64,000 nucleotides of DNA from Zobellia nedashkovskayae (GTDB taxonomy: Bacteria; Bacteroidota; Bacteroidia; Flavobacteriales; Flavobacteriaceae): NCBI RefSeq assembly GCF_015330125.1, contig NZ_JADDXR010000002.1, positions 3,670,685-3,734,684 on the forward strand, written 5' to 3'. The stretch's first letter is position 1, and each line of letters begins with the position of its first letter. The notes beneath the pieces are model-generated. The model had not been told where the DNA came from. It saw only the letters and a list, made by a program, of their open reading frames with translations, and ran no database searches. Both the position numbers and the translations under genes were made by a program. Shown in pieces: positions 55,589-64,000 of this stretch.

Positions 55589-57080
55589 ATACTTGATAAG
55601 CTGGTAGGTGAAATATGAAAGAACTTCCTTCCTTGGGTCTGCTCAAAACGGTAATGGTAGTATCATGTAAATCCATTATTTTCTTAACTATAGCCAAACC
55701 AAGCCCGTACCCTTGTTTTTTAGCACTTTTATCAACCTGTTTGTAGCGGTCAAATATAAAAGGCTGTTCGTTCACTGGGATTCCTGTTCCCGTATCGGTA
55801 ATATTTATTTCTACGTTTTTTCCTTTCTTTTGAAGAGATAAAGTCACTTTGCCATTGGCTTGAGTGTACTTTAATGCATTCTCAATTAAGTTCTGTAAAG
55901 CTCTTTCGACAAGACTTACATCTGCAAAAACCATGCAATTTTCTTCTGGATTGTCTAGCTGAAGATTAATCTGTTTCTGTTCTGCTATAACCCTGAATTT
56001 AGCAATAAGATCGTGAGAAAGCTCAGTAATGGAGAAAGGTTCTTTCACCGGAGTAACTTGCTCTGCTTCCAATTTAGAATACTCAAAAAGCTGATTTATT
56101 AAGTTAGACAGCTTATCTACATTGTCATGGGTAATTTGTAAATATTCTTGTTTTTGCTCTTCTGAAAGGGTATCGTTCTTAATCTGCAACGTTTCAATAT
56201 ATCCCTTTAGAATAGCCAGTGGCGTTCTAAGGTCGTGAGAGACATTGGCAATCAATTCTCTTCGTAACAAATCAACAGATTGCATCTTATCCATATTGCC
56301 AACAATACTATCGGCCATTTCATTAAAAGAGTTAGCAAACACTTCAATATCCGAATTTTCAGGATTAGCAATACGTGCTTGCAAATCCCCATCATGAAAC
56401 TTACGGACTGTCTTTGTAATTAAACGTAAATTTTTAGTCAAGAACCAAATAGCCAAAAGACCAATTACTAAAGAAAATAGCATGGTTAACAAGGTTGCTC
56501 CAATACCTAATTTGGTAAAATATTGATTTAAAAGATTGTCACTTACTTCTTGAAATTTTTTACCGGCAAGTACAATGTAAACGTATCCTTCACGACCATC
56601 CACAGAGTAGGGTGCTGCTGAAAATATTTTTTGCTCACCTATATTTCGGGGGTCATCGCCAAGAACAAATCGTTCGCCTTTATTTTTTATAAAAAACTCT
56701 ATAGGAGTTAATGAAACACTTTTGGTCGAACTTTTGTCGCCATGATCAAGTACAACTGAATACAGCACTTCTCCAGTTTCATTTAAAAGATATACTTCAA
56801 TACTCTGGTTTACGGCCATCATATCGTGCATTAAATCACCAAAAAGAGGTTTGTTAACGCTACCATCTTCAAGGAAAGGAGAAGCATCTTTAAATTTTTC
56901 GGCAATTACATGATGGGCAACATCGGCATTCAGCCGCTGCGTGGTTTCTTGGCTATACTTATTGGCAAAATAGCCAGTAATGAATATATAAGAAGCCCCC
57001 ATTAGTAAGACAAGAAGTATAAAGGCCAACCAAAGTTTTTTGATCAGCTTTGGTGTCAAAGTTTTTTCTTTCTGGCTCAT
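55587..57080 (-). CDS. HAMP-domain sensor histidine kinase
   Basis: A 497-residue membrane kinase. TM1 (about 15-35) and TM2 (about 192-215) flank a periplasmic sensor domain (about 36-190). A HAMP domain follows (about 215-265), then the phosphoacceptor helix with H282 (NVSHDLRTPLAILKGY) and an ATP-binding domain with N-box NLIENALKYTQ and G-boxes DTGTGIP and GYGLGLAI. It overlaps the response regulator gene by 4 bp. The signal is unknown. It is read away from the T9SS protein gene. Confidence 0.95.
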   Translation of the reverse strand: MSQKEKTLTPKLIKKLWLAFILLVLLMGASYIFITGYFANKYSQETTQRLNADVAHHVIAEKFKDASPFLEDGSVNKPLFGDLMHDMMAVNQSIEVYLLNETGEVLYSVVLDHGDKSSTKSVSLTPIEFFIKNKGERFVLGDDPRNIGEQKIFSAAPYSVDGREGYVYIVLAGKKFQEVSDNLLNQYFTKLGIGATLLTMLFSLVIGLLAIWFLTKNLRLITKTVRKFHDGDLQARIANPENSDIEVFANSFNEMADSIVGNMDKMQSVDLLRRELIANVSHDLRTPLAILKGYIETLQIKNDTLSEEQKQEYLQITHDNVDKLSNLINQLFEYSKLEAEQVTPVKEPFSITELSHDLIAKFRVIAEQKQINLQLDNPEENCMVFADVSLVERALQNLIENALKYTQANGKVTLSLQKKGKNVEINITDTGTGIPVNEQPFIFDRYKQVDKSAKKQGYGLGLAIVKKIMDLHDTTITVLSRPKEGSSFIFHLPAYQV

Positions 57081-57775
57081 AGTGAGATATCTTCATTAAA
57101 CTTATAACCAACACCCCAAGTGGTGAGAATAAAGGTAGGGTTGGCCATGTCAGATTCAATTTTAGCGCGTAAACGGTTAATGTGAGAGTTAACGGTATGT
57201 TCGTAACCCTCAAAATTATACCCCCATATCATGTTTAGGAGTTCTGTTCTTGAGTAGTTGCGTCCAGGGTTAGAGGCCATTAAAACCAAAAGCTCAAATT
57301 CCTTTGGGGAAAGCTCAATTTTGGTATCGTTTAGTAGCACCTTTCTTTTGTCAATATCAATAAAAAGTCCCTCACAAGCAATCGTAGCCGTATTTTCCGC
57401 TTTGACTTGTTGTACATCTGTACGACGCATTACAGCTTTAATACGCGCCAATAACTCGCGAATACTAAAGGGCTTTGTGATGTAATCATCCGCACCTATT
57501 TCTAGTCCAAGCACACGATCAATCTCTTCAGATTTAGCTGTTAGCATGATAACTGGCGTGTTTTTTTCGGCTCTTAACTTTTTGCAGATTTCCACTCCAT
57601 CCATACTTGGGAGTGTTAAATCTAAAAGTATAAGGTCGTAATCATGGTTAAGGGCCATGAGTAAACCTTCGGCGCCATCCATTGCCTTAGAAGTCTTATA
57701 AATAAGATCGGTAAGGTGAATCTCTAAGAGTTTGATGATTTCTGGATCATCTTCTATAATCAATATTTCTTTCAT
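57077..57775 (-). CDS. OmpR-family response regulator
   Basis: A 232-residue response regulator with a receiver domain (1-120, acidic pair D9/D10, phosphoacceptor D52 in LILLDLTLPSMDG) and a winged-helix domain (about 132-230). It is coupled to the kinase behind it. Direct repeats with 11-bp spacing lie 29 bp upstream of its start and again in front of the divergent surface-protein gene, so it may regulate itself and that gene. Confidence 0.95.
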   Translation of the reverse strand: MKEILIIEDDPEIIKLLEIHLTDLIYKTSKAMDGAEGLLMALNHDYDLILLDLTLPSMDGVEICKKLRAEKNTPVIMLTAKSEEIDRVLGLEIGADDYITKPFSIRELLARIKAVMRRTDVQQVKAENTATIACEGLFIDIDKRKVLLNDTKIELSPKEFELLVLMASNPGRNYSRTELLNMIWGYNFEGYEHTVNSHINRLRAKIESDMANPTFILTTWGVGYKFNEDISL

Positions 57776-57803
57776 AATTCAGAGTACGAATGACGTTAAA
57801 AAG

Positions 57804-57929
57804 TATCACATAGTTATCACGGGAAGTCTAAAATAGACAAACGGTAGGTAAGGGGCTAGAATTACCTATGAAACCCTAAAATTATTGATAATGCGATGTT
57901 TATGTGGGAAATGTTCACAAAAGTATCAC
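57804..57929. promoter_or_regulatory. two pairs of 11-bp-phased direct repeats, candidate OmpR-type sites
   Basis: TATCAC-N5-TATCAC lies at 57804-57820 and GTTCAC-N5-TATCAC at 57913-57929, both on the plus strand and both followed by GG. The 11-bp periodicity of half-sites is what OmpR-family regulators bind. They sit in the 238-bp gap between the response regulator and the divergent T9SS protein gene. The link to this regulator is inference. Confidence 0.5.
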
Positions 57930-58013
57930 GGAATTAGTCCAAAAGTTTAGCTTTCTGTGACTTCTCGCTTCAATATAACAATTAGTTTGGGTACAAATTA
58001 AAAACACGTTATT

Positions 58014-60377
58014 ATGGAAAGAAAACTACTTTTTAAATTGAATGCGAACAACAGACCACGAGCATTGTCTTGGTCTGTACTATTGCTGACTTTAGTCACA
58101 CTCTTAGTGTCTACTAAAATTTCAGCAAATGATATAATTGAGGGTTCTGATGGAGGAGAAATCAGCGGAGAATCTTTTGAATTTTGTGTTGGGGATAATT
58201 ATCCGGACCACGTTTCTGGGGTTGCCGTCACTGGAAATAGCGGTGAAAATTCACAGTGGGTAGTCACAGATGAAACGGGAAAAATATTAGGGCTTCCACC
58301 TAGTCCAGAAGCAGTTAATTTTGATGGAGCTGGAGCAGGTACTTGTTTTATATGGCATCTTAGTTATACCAATGGCTTGGAAGGTCTAGAAGGAGGTATG
58401 AATGTTTCCGGACTAAAAGGAGACTATGATTTTTCTAATTCCGTTAAGGTATATCGCAACCAACCAGATGCCGGTATTTTAACGGGTGGTCCTTTTGAAT
58501 TTTATGTAGACGGAACTCCCGATATGGTCAGCGGAATAGCCATTACCGGTGAACGTTCGGGAAAGAACAGCACGTTCGTAATCACGGATGAGGATGGAAA
58601 CATATTGGGAATTCCACCATCTTTGGCTGCGGTTGAAGGCGTTGATTTTGATGGAGCTGGAGCAGGCACTTGCTTGATCTGGCATTTGCGTTATGAAGAC
58701 GGACTTGAAGGTGCGGAGATGGGGCTTAATGCCAATGACCTTGTTGGATGTTATGATTTGTCCAATCCTATAGAAGTAGTGCGCAAGGAGAAAATGATGG
58801 TGGAAGCCGGTGAACTTTCCGGAGGGCCTTTCTATTTCTGCATAGACGGTACGGAGGATATGGTATCCGGAATCAGTATGGGCGGGGAACCCATGGGAAC
58901 CAATAGTTCTTTTGTAATTACGGACGATACCGGTAAAATATTAGGCCTTCCGCCAACATTGGAAGCTGTGGAAGGCGTAAACTTCGATGGAGCGGGAGCG
59001 GGCACTTGCCTGATCTGGTACCTTAGATATGAAGATGGACTAGAGGGTGCCGAAATGGGACTAAACGCGAACGACCTACAAGGAAATTTCGACCTATCCA
59101 ATCCAATTATGGTAGTACGCAACCAACCAGATGCCGGTATTTTAACGGGTGGTCCTTTTGAATTTTATGTAGACGGAACTCCCGATATGGTCAGCGGAAT
59201 AGCCATTACCGGTGAACGTTCGGGAAAGAACAGCACGTTCGTAATCACGGATGAGGATGGAAACATATTGGGAATTCCACCATCTTTGGCTGCGGTTGAA
59301 GGCGTTGATTTTGATGGAGCTGGAGCAGGCACTTGCTTGATCTGGCATTTGCGTTATGAAGACGGACTTGAAGGTGCGGAGATGGGGCTTAATGCCAATG
59401 ACCTTGTTGGATGTTATGATTTGTCCAATCCTATAGAAGTAGTGCGCAAGGAGAAAATGATGGTGGAAGCCGGTGAACTTTCCGGAGGGCCTTTCTATTT
59501 CTGCATAGACGGTACGGAGGATATGGTATCCGGAATCAGTATGGGCGGGGAACCCATGGGAACAAATAGTTCTTTTGTTATTACGGACGATACTGGTAAA
59601 ATATTGGGTCTTCCGCCAACATTGGAAGCTGTGGAAGGTGTAAACTTCGATGGAGCGGGAGCAGGCACTTGCCTGATCTGGTACCTGAGATATGAAGATG
59701 GTCTTGAAGGTGCCGAGATGGGACTAAACGCCAATGATTTAAAGGGTGATTTCGACTTGTCGAATCCAATCATGGTAGTACGCACAAAGACAGATGCCGG
59801 TATTTTAACAGGTGGTCCTTTTGAATTTTATGTAGATGGAACCCCCGATATGGTCAGTGGTATAGCCATTACCGGTGAACGTTCGGGAAAGAACAGTACG
59901 TTCGTAATCACGGATGAGGATGGAAACATATTGGGCATCCCACCATCTTTGGCTGCGGTTGAAGGCGTAGACTTTGATGGAGCTGGTGCAGGCACTTGCT
60001 TAATCTGGCACCTGCGTTATGAAGACGGACTTGAAGGTGCGGAGATGGGGCTTAATGCCAATGACCTTGTTGGATGTTATGATTTGTCCAATCCTATAGA
60101 AGTAGTGCGCAAGGAGGTTCCGGTAATAGAAACAGTATCAAAAGCTTATCCAATACCAGCTTTAGATGTGTTGAATGTTTCGTTGCCTGACTTTACATCT
60201 CGTAGTGTTGATGTTTTTATATTTGATACCGCAGGGAACCCAGTATATAGTGGTGCTAGTCAAGTTGAGGATAAGAAAATTGCTCTCAATGTGCAATCAG
60301 TGCCGGGAGGTTTATACCTTCTAAGAATTAGCCAGGCAAATGGTAAAACAGTTACAAAGAAGATTGTAATCAAATAA
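58014..60377 (+). CDS. repetitive T9SS-sorted surface protein
   Basis: A 787-residue secreted protein. A signal peptide (about 1-38) is followed by six modules of about 110 residues and a type A T9SS C-terminal sorting domain (about 705-787, YPIPALDVLNVSLPDFTSRS to TVTKKIVIK). Each module has a GGPFxF start, a VITDxxGxILGxPP segment and DGAGAGTCLIW-x-LRY with one Cys. Module 1 (about 45-147) is divergent; modules 2-6 follow an A-B-A-B-A pattern encoded by a 663-bp near-identical unit. I recall similar modules in other marine flavobacterial surface proteins, but no function. It may be an adhesin or matrix protein. Confidence 0.88.
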   Translation: MERKLLFKLNANNRPRALSWSVLLLTLVTLLVSTKISANDIIEGSDGGEISGESFEFCVGDNYPDHVSGVAVTGNSGENSQWVVTDETGKILGLPPSPEAVNFDGAGAGTCFIWHLSYTNGLEGLEGGMNVSGLKGDYDFSNSVKVYRNQPDAGILTGGPFEFYVDGTPDMVSGIAITGERSGKNSTFVITDEDGNILGIPPSLAAVEGVDFDGAGAGTCLIWHLRYEDGLEGAEMGLNANDLVGCYDLSNPIEVVRKEKMMVEAGELSGGPFYFCIDGTEDMVSGISMGGEPMGTNSSFVITDDTGKILGLPPTLEAVEGVNFDGAGAGTCLIWYLRYEDGLEGAEMGLNANDLQGNFDLSNPIMVVRNQPDAGILTGGPFEFYVDGTPDMVSGIAITGERSGKNSTFVITDEDGNILGIPPSLAAVEGVDFDGAGAGTCLIWHLRYEDGLEGAEMGLNANDLVGCYDLSNPIEVVRKEKMMVEAGELSGGPFYFCIDGTEDMVSGISMGGEPMGTNSSFVITDDTGKILGLPPTLEAVEGVNFDGAGAGTCLIWYLRYEDGLEGAEMGLNANDLKGDFDLSNPIMVVRTKTDAGILTGGPFEFYVDGTPDMVSGIAITGERSGKNSTFVITDEDGNILGIPPSLAAVEGVDFDGAGAGTCLIWHLRYEDGLEGAEMGLNANDLVGCYDLSNPIEVVRKEVPVIETVSKAYPIPALDVLNVSLPDFTSRSVDVFIFDTAGNPVYSGASQVEDKKIALNVQSVPGGLYLLRISQANGKTVTKKIVIK
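58455..60117 (+). repeat. 663-bp super-repeat, 2.5 copies, inside the surface protein gene
   Basis: The unit encodes an A and a B module. Copies begin at 58455, 59118 and 59781; the third is only the A half. By eye, copies 1 and 2 are identical for the first 446 bp (58455-58900), then differ at scattered bases. Copy 3 differs at more synonymous positions. The length 663 is a multiple of 3, so copy-number changes keep the frame. Confidence 0.93.
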
Positions 60378-60426
60378 CCATTAGATTGTCATTGTATTAT
60401 GAACAATAGCTATTTTGTTCAAAAAA

Positions 60427-60456
60427 CAAACCCCGTTGTAAAAACGGGGTTTTGTA
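60427..60456 (+). terminator. rho-independent terminator after the surface protein gene
   Basis: AAACCCCGTT pairs with AACGGGGTTT (10 bp, 5-base loop), flanked by an A-run and a short T-run. It could also serve the convergent gene at 60480. Confidence 0.88.
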
Positions 60457-60479
60457 TTTATAAAAGAGTAATTAGGTAG

Positions 60480-60962
60480 TTATTCCCAAGAATCAATTTG
60501 TTGGTTCATGTCATCAAATACATAGGCTCCTACCATATCCCTACGGTATTTAATAGCTAATAAGGTAAGACCTAGTAAAAACAAGTGTAATACAAATATC
60601 AATATCCCCATCGGTATAAAACTAGCCGGTATAATATGATTTTCAAAATTCGAGTAACTTGTAAGAATTACAAAAGACTCTATTGTTTTAAAAACATATA
60701 CCCCAAAAACAGCGTATAGAATATATTCTATATTACGCATCTGCGGATCGGTTAACTCATCTTCTTTGATTTTAAACCACAACACATATAAGAAGGTAAT
60801 GTGCGACAAGCTCAACAACGGAAATATGTAGTTGTTAGGTTTGAGCAGATAAAACGTATTGGTGTATAGGCCGTAAAAATTAAAAACAATGAGCACGGCA
60901 ATAACAGCAATAGAAATATTTATAGTTCTTTTCCAGGGGAATATTTTTAAAATAAACTTCAT
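60480..60962 (-). CDS. four-helix membrane protein, function unknown
   Basis: A 160-residue protein with four predicted membrane helices (about 14-33, 43-63, 82-104, 115-137) and a short cytoplasmic tail (FDDMNQQIDSWE). No motif is recognised. It stands alone, converging with the T9SS protein gene, and a gap of about 195 bp with no visible signal separates it from the next gene. Confidence 0.65.
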   Translation of the reverse strand: MKFILKIFPWKRTINISIAVIAVLIVFNFYGLYTNTFYLLKPNNYIFPLLSLSHITFLYVLWFKIKEDELTDPQMRNIEYILYAVFGVYVFKTIESFVILTSYSNFENHIIPASFIPMGILIFVLHLFLLGLTLLAIKYRRDMVGAYVFDDMNQQIDSWE

Positions 60963-61157
60963 AAAAATTTGTTTTCCAGAGGTTGGTGGTTGAATTAAGG
61001 AGACTAAAAAACGTCTTTTTTCCTACTTTATTTAAAATAATCGTTAAAGCGCAGTATGCTTTGTTAATTTTGACAAAAACTATAATTTCTTAATCAATAA
61101 TCAGAACCAACATACAAAACAGCAATTTTCAATCTAAAACAACTCTTGCTGACAATA

Positions 61158-61595
61158 TTATGAAATCCACCCTTTAGAAGCACTAGAATTCGCAAATAAA
61201 AATAGTGCAATGCTAACCACTATGACCATTATAGGTAAGTATATGGCATTGGCCCCGTAAACTTCAAAAGTATTGCTCAAGAAAAACTGATATACGTTTT
61301 GGACAAGTACGCCAATTAGCGAAATCAATAGAAGTGTCTTTGCCCATTTTTTTCTAAATACCAAGGCCATACACCCTAGAGCACCCGCCCAAACGGCAAT
61401 GGCGTAAGCGGAGGTAACCCATATAGGTCTTGATTCATAAAGTAGTCTTTGGTCCTGTGGTAGTTTGCCTATATCCTCAACGCTCATAAAGGCATCCATC
61501 AAGTAGGCGGATACGCCCATTAGGTTCCATAAAAGGGCAAGTACGGCAATTATCCAAAACCAAGCAGGTGGCTTAATTTCTGATTTTAAAGTCAT
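61158..61595 (-). CDS. four-helix membrane protein, function unknown
   Basis: A protein of about 145 residues with four membrane helices (PAWFWIIAVLALLWNLMGVS; PIWVTSAYAIAVWAGALGCM; WAKTLLLISLIGVLVQNVYQ; IYLPIMVIVVSIALFLF). It resembles small flavobacterial integral proteins annotated only as hypothetical. I choose ATG 61595 (MTLKSEIKPPAW) because a -7-like TATTTTG lies about 30 bp upstream on the minus strand; in-frame ATGs at 61622 and 61634 are less likely. It diverges from truA. Confidence 0.68.
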   Translation of the reverse strand: MTLKSEIKPPAWFWIIAVLALLWNLMGVSAYLMDAFMSVEDIGKLPQDQRLLYESRPIWVTSAYAIAVWAGALGCMALVFRKKWAKTLLLISLIGVLVQNVYQFFLSNTFEVYGANAIYLPIMVIVVSIALFLFANSSASKGWIS

Positions 61596-61669
61596 TTTTG
61601 TTGGTTTTAAAAGGTTGTTCATCACAAAATACAAAAAAAATGGTAGCTTGGTCCTAAAGCGAAAATTGT

Positions 61670-62467
61670 ATGCAAGTTGAACGTTATTGTTATTTAGTAC
61701 GCCTACAATATTTAGGCTTTCGTTATAGTGGATGGCAAAAACAACCTGGTCAAAAAACAGTAGAGACTATGTTGAGTAAAACCTTAAAGTTTATATTGGA
61801 CGGTCAAAAGTTTAAAATTTTAGGTGCCGGCCGTACGGATGCCAAAGTATCTGCCTTATCCATGGTCTTTGAACTCTTTATAGAAGGAGAACCTTTAGTA
61901 GATATGGAGGAATTCCTACAACTTTTCAATGATAATCTTCCTCCGGATATTAGAGTTTTAGCCATAACAGAAACCGATAGTTCTTTTAACATCATTCAAG
62001 ATGCAAAAGTAAAAGAATACGTTTATCTCTTTTCTCATGGCAAAAAAAACCATCCTTTTTGCGCACCTTTTTTAGCTAATATCTTAAATCAGTTAGATGT
62101 AGACCTAATGCAAAAGGGCGCAGAATTATTTGAGGGAACTCATAATTTCAAAATTTATACGGCCAGATTACAAGAGAACACAAAAACGGAGCGAACCATA
62201 ATCTCGTGCGAACTAAAGGAAAACAAACTTTTGAAGGCGAATTTTTTTCCTGAAAAAAGTTATGCGCTGCATGTAAGCGGTAAAGGGTTCATGCGTTATC
62301 AGATACGAATGATTATGGGAGCTTTAATTCAACTAGGAAAAGGAGAGTTGTCTTTGGTTGATATTCAAGATTCTTTAAAGTCAGAAAGTACCATGAAACT
62401 TACCTACGTAGCGCCTGGTTCAGGTTTGCTTTTGTATGGTTTACATTTTGAAAATCAAGAAATCTAG
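61670..62467 (+). CDS. truA: tRNA pseudouridine synthase A
   Basis: TruA makes pseudouridine at tRNA positions 38-40. The catalytic Asp is D57 (GAGRTDAKVSA), and KTERTIISCEL plus GFMRYQIRMIMGALIQLGKG are family motifs near residues 170 and 210. The 265-residue length is normal. It starts 75 bp after the divergent membrane gene and is followed by corA with a 40-bp gap. Confidence 0.94.
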   Translation: MQVERYCYLVRLQYLGFRYSGWQKQPGQKTVETMLSKTLKFILDGQKFKILGAGRTDAKVSALSMVFELFIEGEPLVDMEEFLQLFNDNLPPDIRVLAITETDSSFNIIQDAKVKEYVYLFSHGKKNHPFCAPFLANILNQLDVDLMQKGAELFEGTHNFKIYTARLQENTKTERTIISCELKENKLLKANFFPEKSYALHVSGKGFMRYQIRMIMGALIQLGKGELSLVDIQDSLKSESTMKLTYVAPGSGLLLYGLHFENQEI

Positions 62468-62507
62468 TTACCAACTTCTTACTATATTTATAAAAATTAA
62501 TCTGTTC

Positions 62508-63599
62508 ATGTCTAGACGCAAAAGGTTGGGGAAATTGATTCCAAAGAAAGCTTCAAAATTTCAAAAGAAAATGGGCAAGGCTCCTGGTACCATAACTTAT
62601 ATGGGCCAGAGGGAAGGAGGTGCGAGCGTTGTTAATATTCTAGAATATAATGAAGCAATTCTTAATGAGCATATTCCTGGAGATATTGATGCTATTGCGG
62701 CACATAAAGAAGTGCCCGAAATTTCATGGATTGATATAGTTGGTATTAGCGATGAAGTTTTTATAGAAAAAATTGGAAAACGCTTTGGATTGAATCCTCT
62801 CGTTCTTGAAGATATAGTGGATACCCACCAACGGCCAAAAATTGATGAATACGAGGATTATATTTTCAGTGTTTTCAAGATGTTATACATTAATAATGAA
62901 CAAGAAATCGTATACGAACATGTGGCAATCGTACTAATGGGTAGTAGTGTACTCGTTTTTCAAGAAATGGATGACGATGTCTTTAAAGGGGTAAGGCAAC
63001 GGGTCAAAAGTAAATCCGGACGTATTAGAACTCGTGGTGCAGATTACTTGTTTTTTGCACTGATAGATGCTATTGTAGATAATTATTTCGTAGTTCTAGA
63101 ACATTTAAACCACAAAATAGAGAGTTTAGAGGAAGTGGTTTATGATAATCCTACACCAGAAATTGCTCAGGAAATTCAGCAAATAAAGAAAGAAGTTTTA
63201 AGAATAAGACGTTGGATATTCCCCGTAAAAGAATTAGTTAGCCGTTTAATTGATACAGAAAACACATTGATTACCAAAGACACCAAAGTTTTTTTACGTG
63301 ATGCATTAGATCACTCATTAGAAATTAATGAAAGCCTGCAGATTTACAGAGAAATGTCTATGAGCCTTATGGAAATGTACATGAGTAATATGAGTAATAA
63401 AATGAACGAAGTCATGAAAGTATTGACCATAATGGCCTCTATTTTTATACCGCTTACTTTTATTGCTGGTGTCTACGGAATGAACTTTGATAATATGCCA
63501 GAACTACATACAGCAAACGGGTACTATTACGTATGGGCATTGATGATTGCCCTTTTTATTGGTATGATGGTCTATTTTAAAAGAAAAAACTGGTTGTAA
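62508..63599 (+). CDS. corA: CorA-family magnesium/cobalt transporter
   Basis: CorA is a pentameric Mg2+ channel. The cytoplasmic domain (about 1-300) leads through a long helix to two C-terminal membrane segments (about 302-322 and 336-355). The signature YGMNFDNMPE at the end of TM1 is intact (GMN is the selectivity filter). The ATG at 62508 (MSRRKRLGKLIPKK) is used; upstream in-frame codons overlap truA and encode nothing conserved. The 363-residue length suits this family. Confidence 0.93.
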   Translation: MSRRKRLGKLIPKKASKFQKKMGKAPGTITYMGQREGGASVVNILEYNEAILNEHIPGDIDAIAAHKEVPEISWIDIVGISDEVFIEKIGKRFGLNPLVLEDIVDTHQRPKIDEYEDYIFSVFKMLYINNEQEIVYEHVAIVLMGSSVLVFQEMDDDVFKGVRQRVKSKSGRIRTRGADYLFFALIDAIVDNYFVVLEHLNHKIESLEEVVYDNPTPEIAQEIQQIKKEVLRIRRWIFPVKELVSRLIDTENTLITKDTKVFLRDALDHSLEINESLQIYREMSMSLMEMYMSNMSNKMNEVMKVLTIMASIFIPLTFIAGVYGMNFDNMPELHTANGYYYVWALMIALFIGMMVYFKRKNWL

Positions 63600-63669
63600 T
63601 GACCTACATCATATTCATCATCATAATTGTATTTTTATAATAAATAGCACCAACAAAATTTAGTACTTC

Positions 63670-64000
63670 ATGCGTAGATTGAAAAAATGGGGATTGATAC
63701 TTGTAATTCTATATGCTTTAATCACTATTCTAGCTTACAATTTCCAAGAACGTTTAGTATTTTTTCCTTCAAAAATGCCACTTAACCATACTTACGATTT
63801 TTGTCAGGATTTTGAGGAAATGAATTTGACTACTAAAGATGGGGCTAAACTAAATGCTGTTCATATAAAACAGGATAATGCGAAGGGTATTATTGTTTAC
63901 TTTCATGGGAATTCTGGAAATATTTCTCACCTCACACATGTAGCAAATCTTTTTACTAGAAAGGGTTACGAGTCTATTTTGGTTGATTATAGAACCTTTG
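63670..64000 (+). CDS. alpha/beta hydrolase, N-terminal part (cut by window end)
   Basis: The frame opens with MRRLKKWGLILVILYALITI, a membrane anchor, continues with AYNFQERLVFFPSKMPLNHT, and reaches YFHGNSGNI, the strand and oxyanion-hole region of S33/alpha-beta hydrolases (relatives of human ABHD13 and E. coli YfhR). The frame is open at base 64000, so the nucleophile elbow and the rest lie outside. It starts 70 bp after corA. Confidence 0.82.
   Translation, partial: MRRLKKWGLILVILYALITILAYNFQERLVFFPSKMPLNHTYDFCQDFEEMNLTTKDGAKLNAVHIKQDNAKGIIVYFHGNSGNISHLTHVANLFTRKGYESILVDYRTF

Noticed and set aside
58832..59785. Open frames of 60-96 residues on the minus strand inside the repeat region, present twice with near-identical sequence
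   Set aside because: They mirror the plus-strand repeat unit exactly at 663-bp spacing and have no own signals. They are shadows of the surface-protein gene.
1..64000. Mobile elements, prophage or integrated plasmid
   Set aside because: No transposase, integrase, phage structural gene, tRNA-linked attachment site or flanking target duplication is visible; gene order looks chromosomal throughout.

Overview
The window is a typical marine Flavobacteriaceae chromosome segment, most like Zobellia or Maribacter; this placement is inferred from gene content. The DNA is AT-rich and promoters fit the Bacteroidetes TTTG-N19-TAnnTTTG form. Start codons lack strong Shine-Dalgarno sites. There are many lipoproteins, a PorX regulator, a type IX secretion (T9SS) sorting domain, a TonB receptor with a DUF4249 partner, and alginate lyases. 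I see no tRNA, rRNA, CRISPR array, phage or insertion sequence.

Positions 1-15900 hold mixed housekeeping genes: the 3' end of parC, mscL, a fatty-acid-hydroxylase-family protein, an XRE regulator facing an M14 peptidase across a gap with repeated palindromes, an Lrp-type regulator, aroB, proline dehydrogenase, an alanine-dehydrogenase-like protein, tsaE, porX and an HD-domain protein. Positions 15892-25467 carry the lipid A block (lpxD, an lpxC-fabZ fusion, lpxA), efp, a second lpxD-like gene, sucD, fabG, and a vWA/SPFH membrane pair.

Positions 25560-34770 are a complete histidine operon. A short peptide with five histidine codons and a perfect 13-bp terminator hairpin precede hisG, so attenuation is likely. 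The order is hisG, GNAT, hisD, hisC, hisB, hisH, hisA, DinB-like, hisF, racemase, hisIE. A 7-bp tandem repeat sits directly in front of hisA.

Positions 34755-38798 (minus strand) form an envelope group: an ECF sigma factor, a membrane anti-sigma-like protein, a DUF4097-type protein, a beta-barrel, a CxxC miniprotein and a GIN-domain lipoprotein. Then come a TonB receptor with its DUF4249 lipoprotein, a DUF1853 protein, a GH109-type secreted oxidoreductase-fold enzyme and a vWA/AAA+ pair.

Positions 47743-55588 hold a kelch-like lipoprotein and an alginate-lyase block (PL6, PL7, PL6). Both PL6 genes have near-ideal promoters whose -7 element is overlapped by the same doubled TGGTAAACCA operator, which predicts repression relieved by alginate or uronate products. 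Positions 55587-60460 hold a two-component system back to back with a T9SS-sorted surface protein made of a near-identical 663-bp super-repeat; 11-bp-phased direct repeats lie between them. The window ends with two small membrane proteins, truA, corA and the start of an alpha/beta hydrolase.
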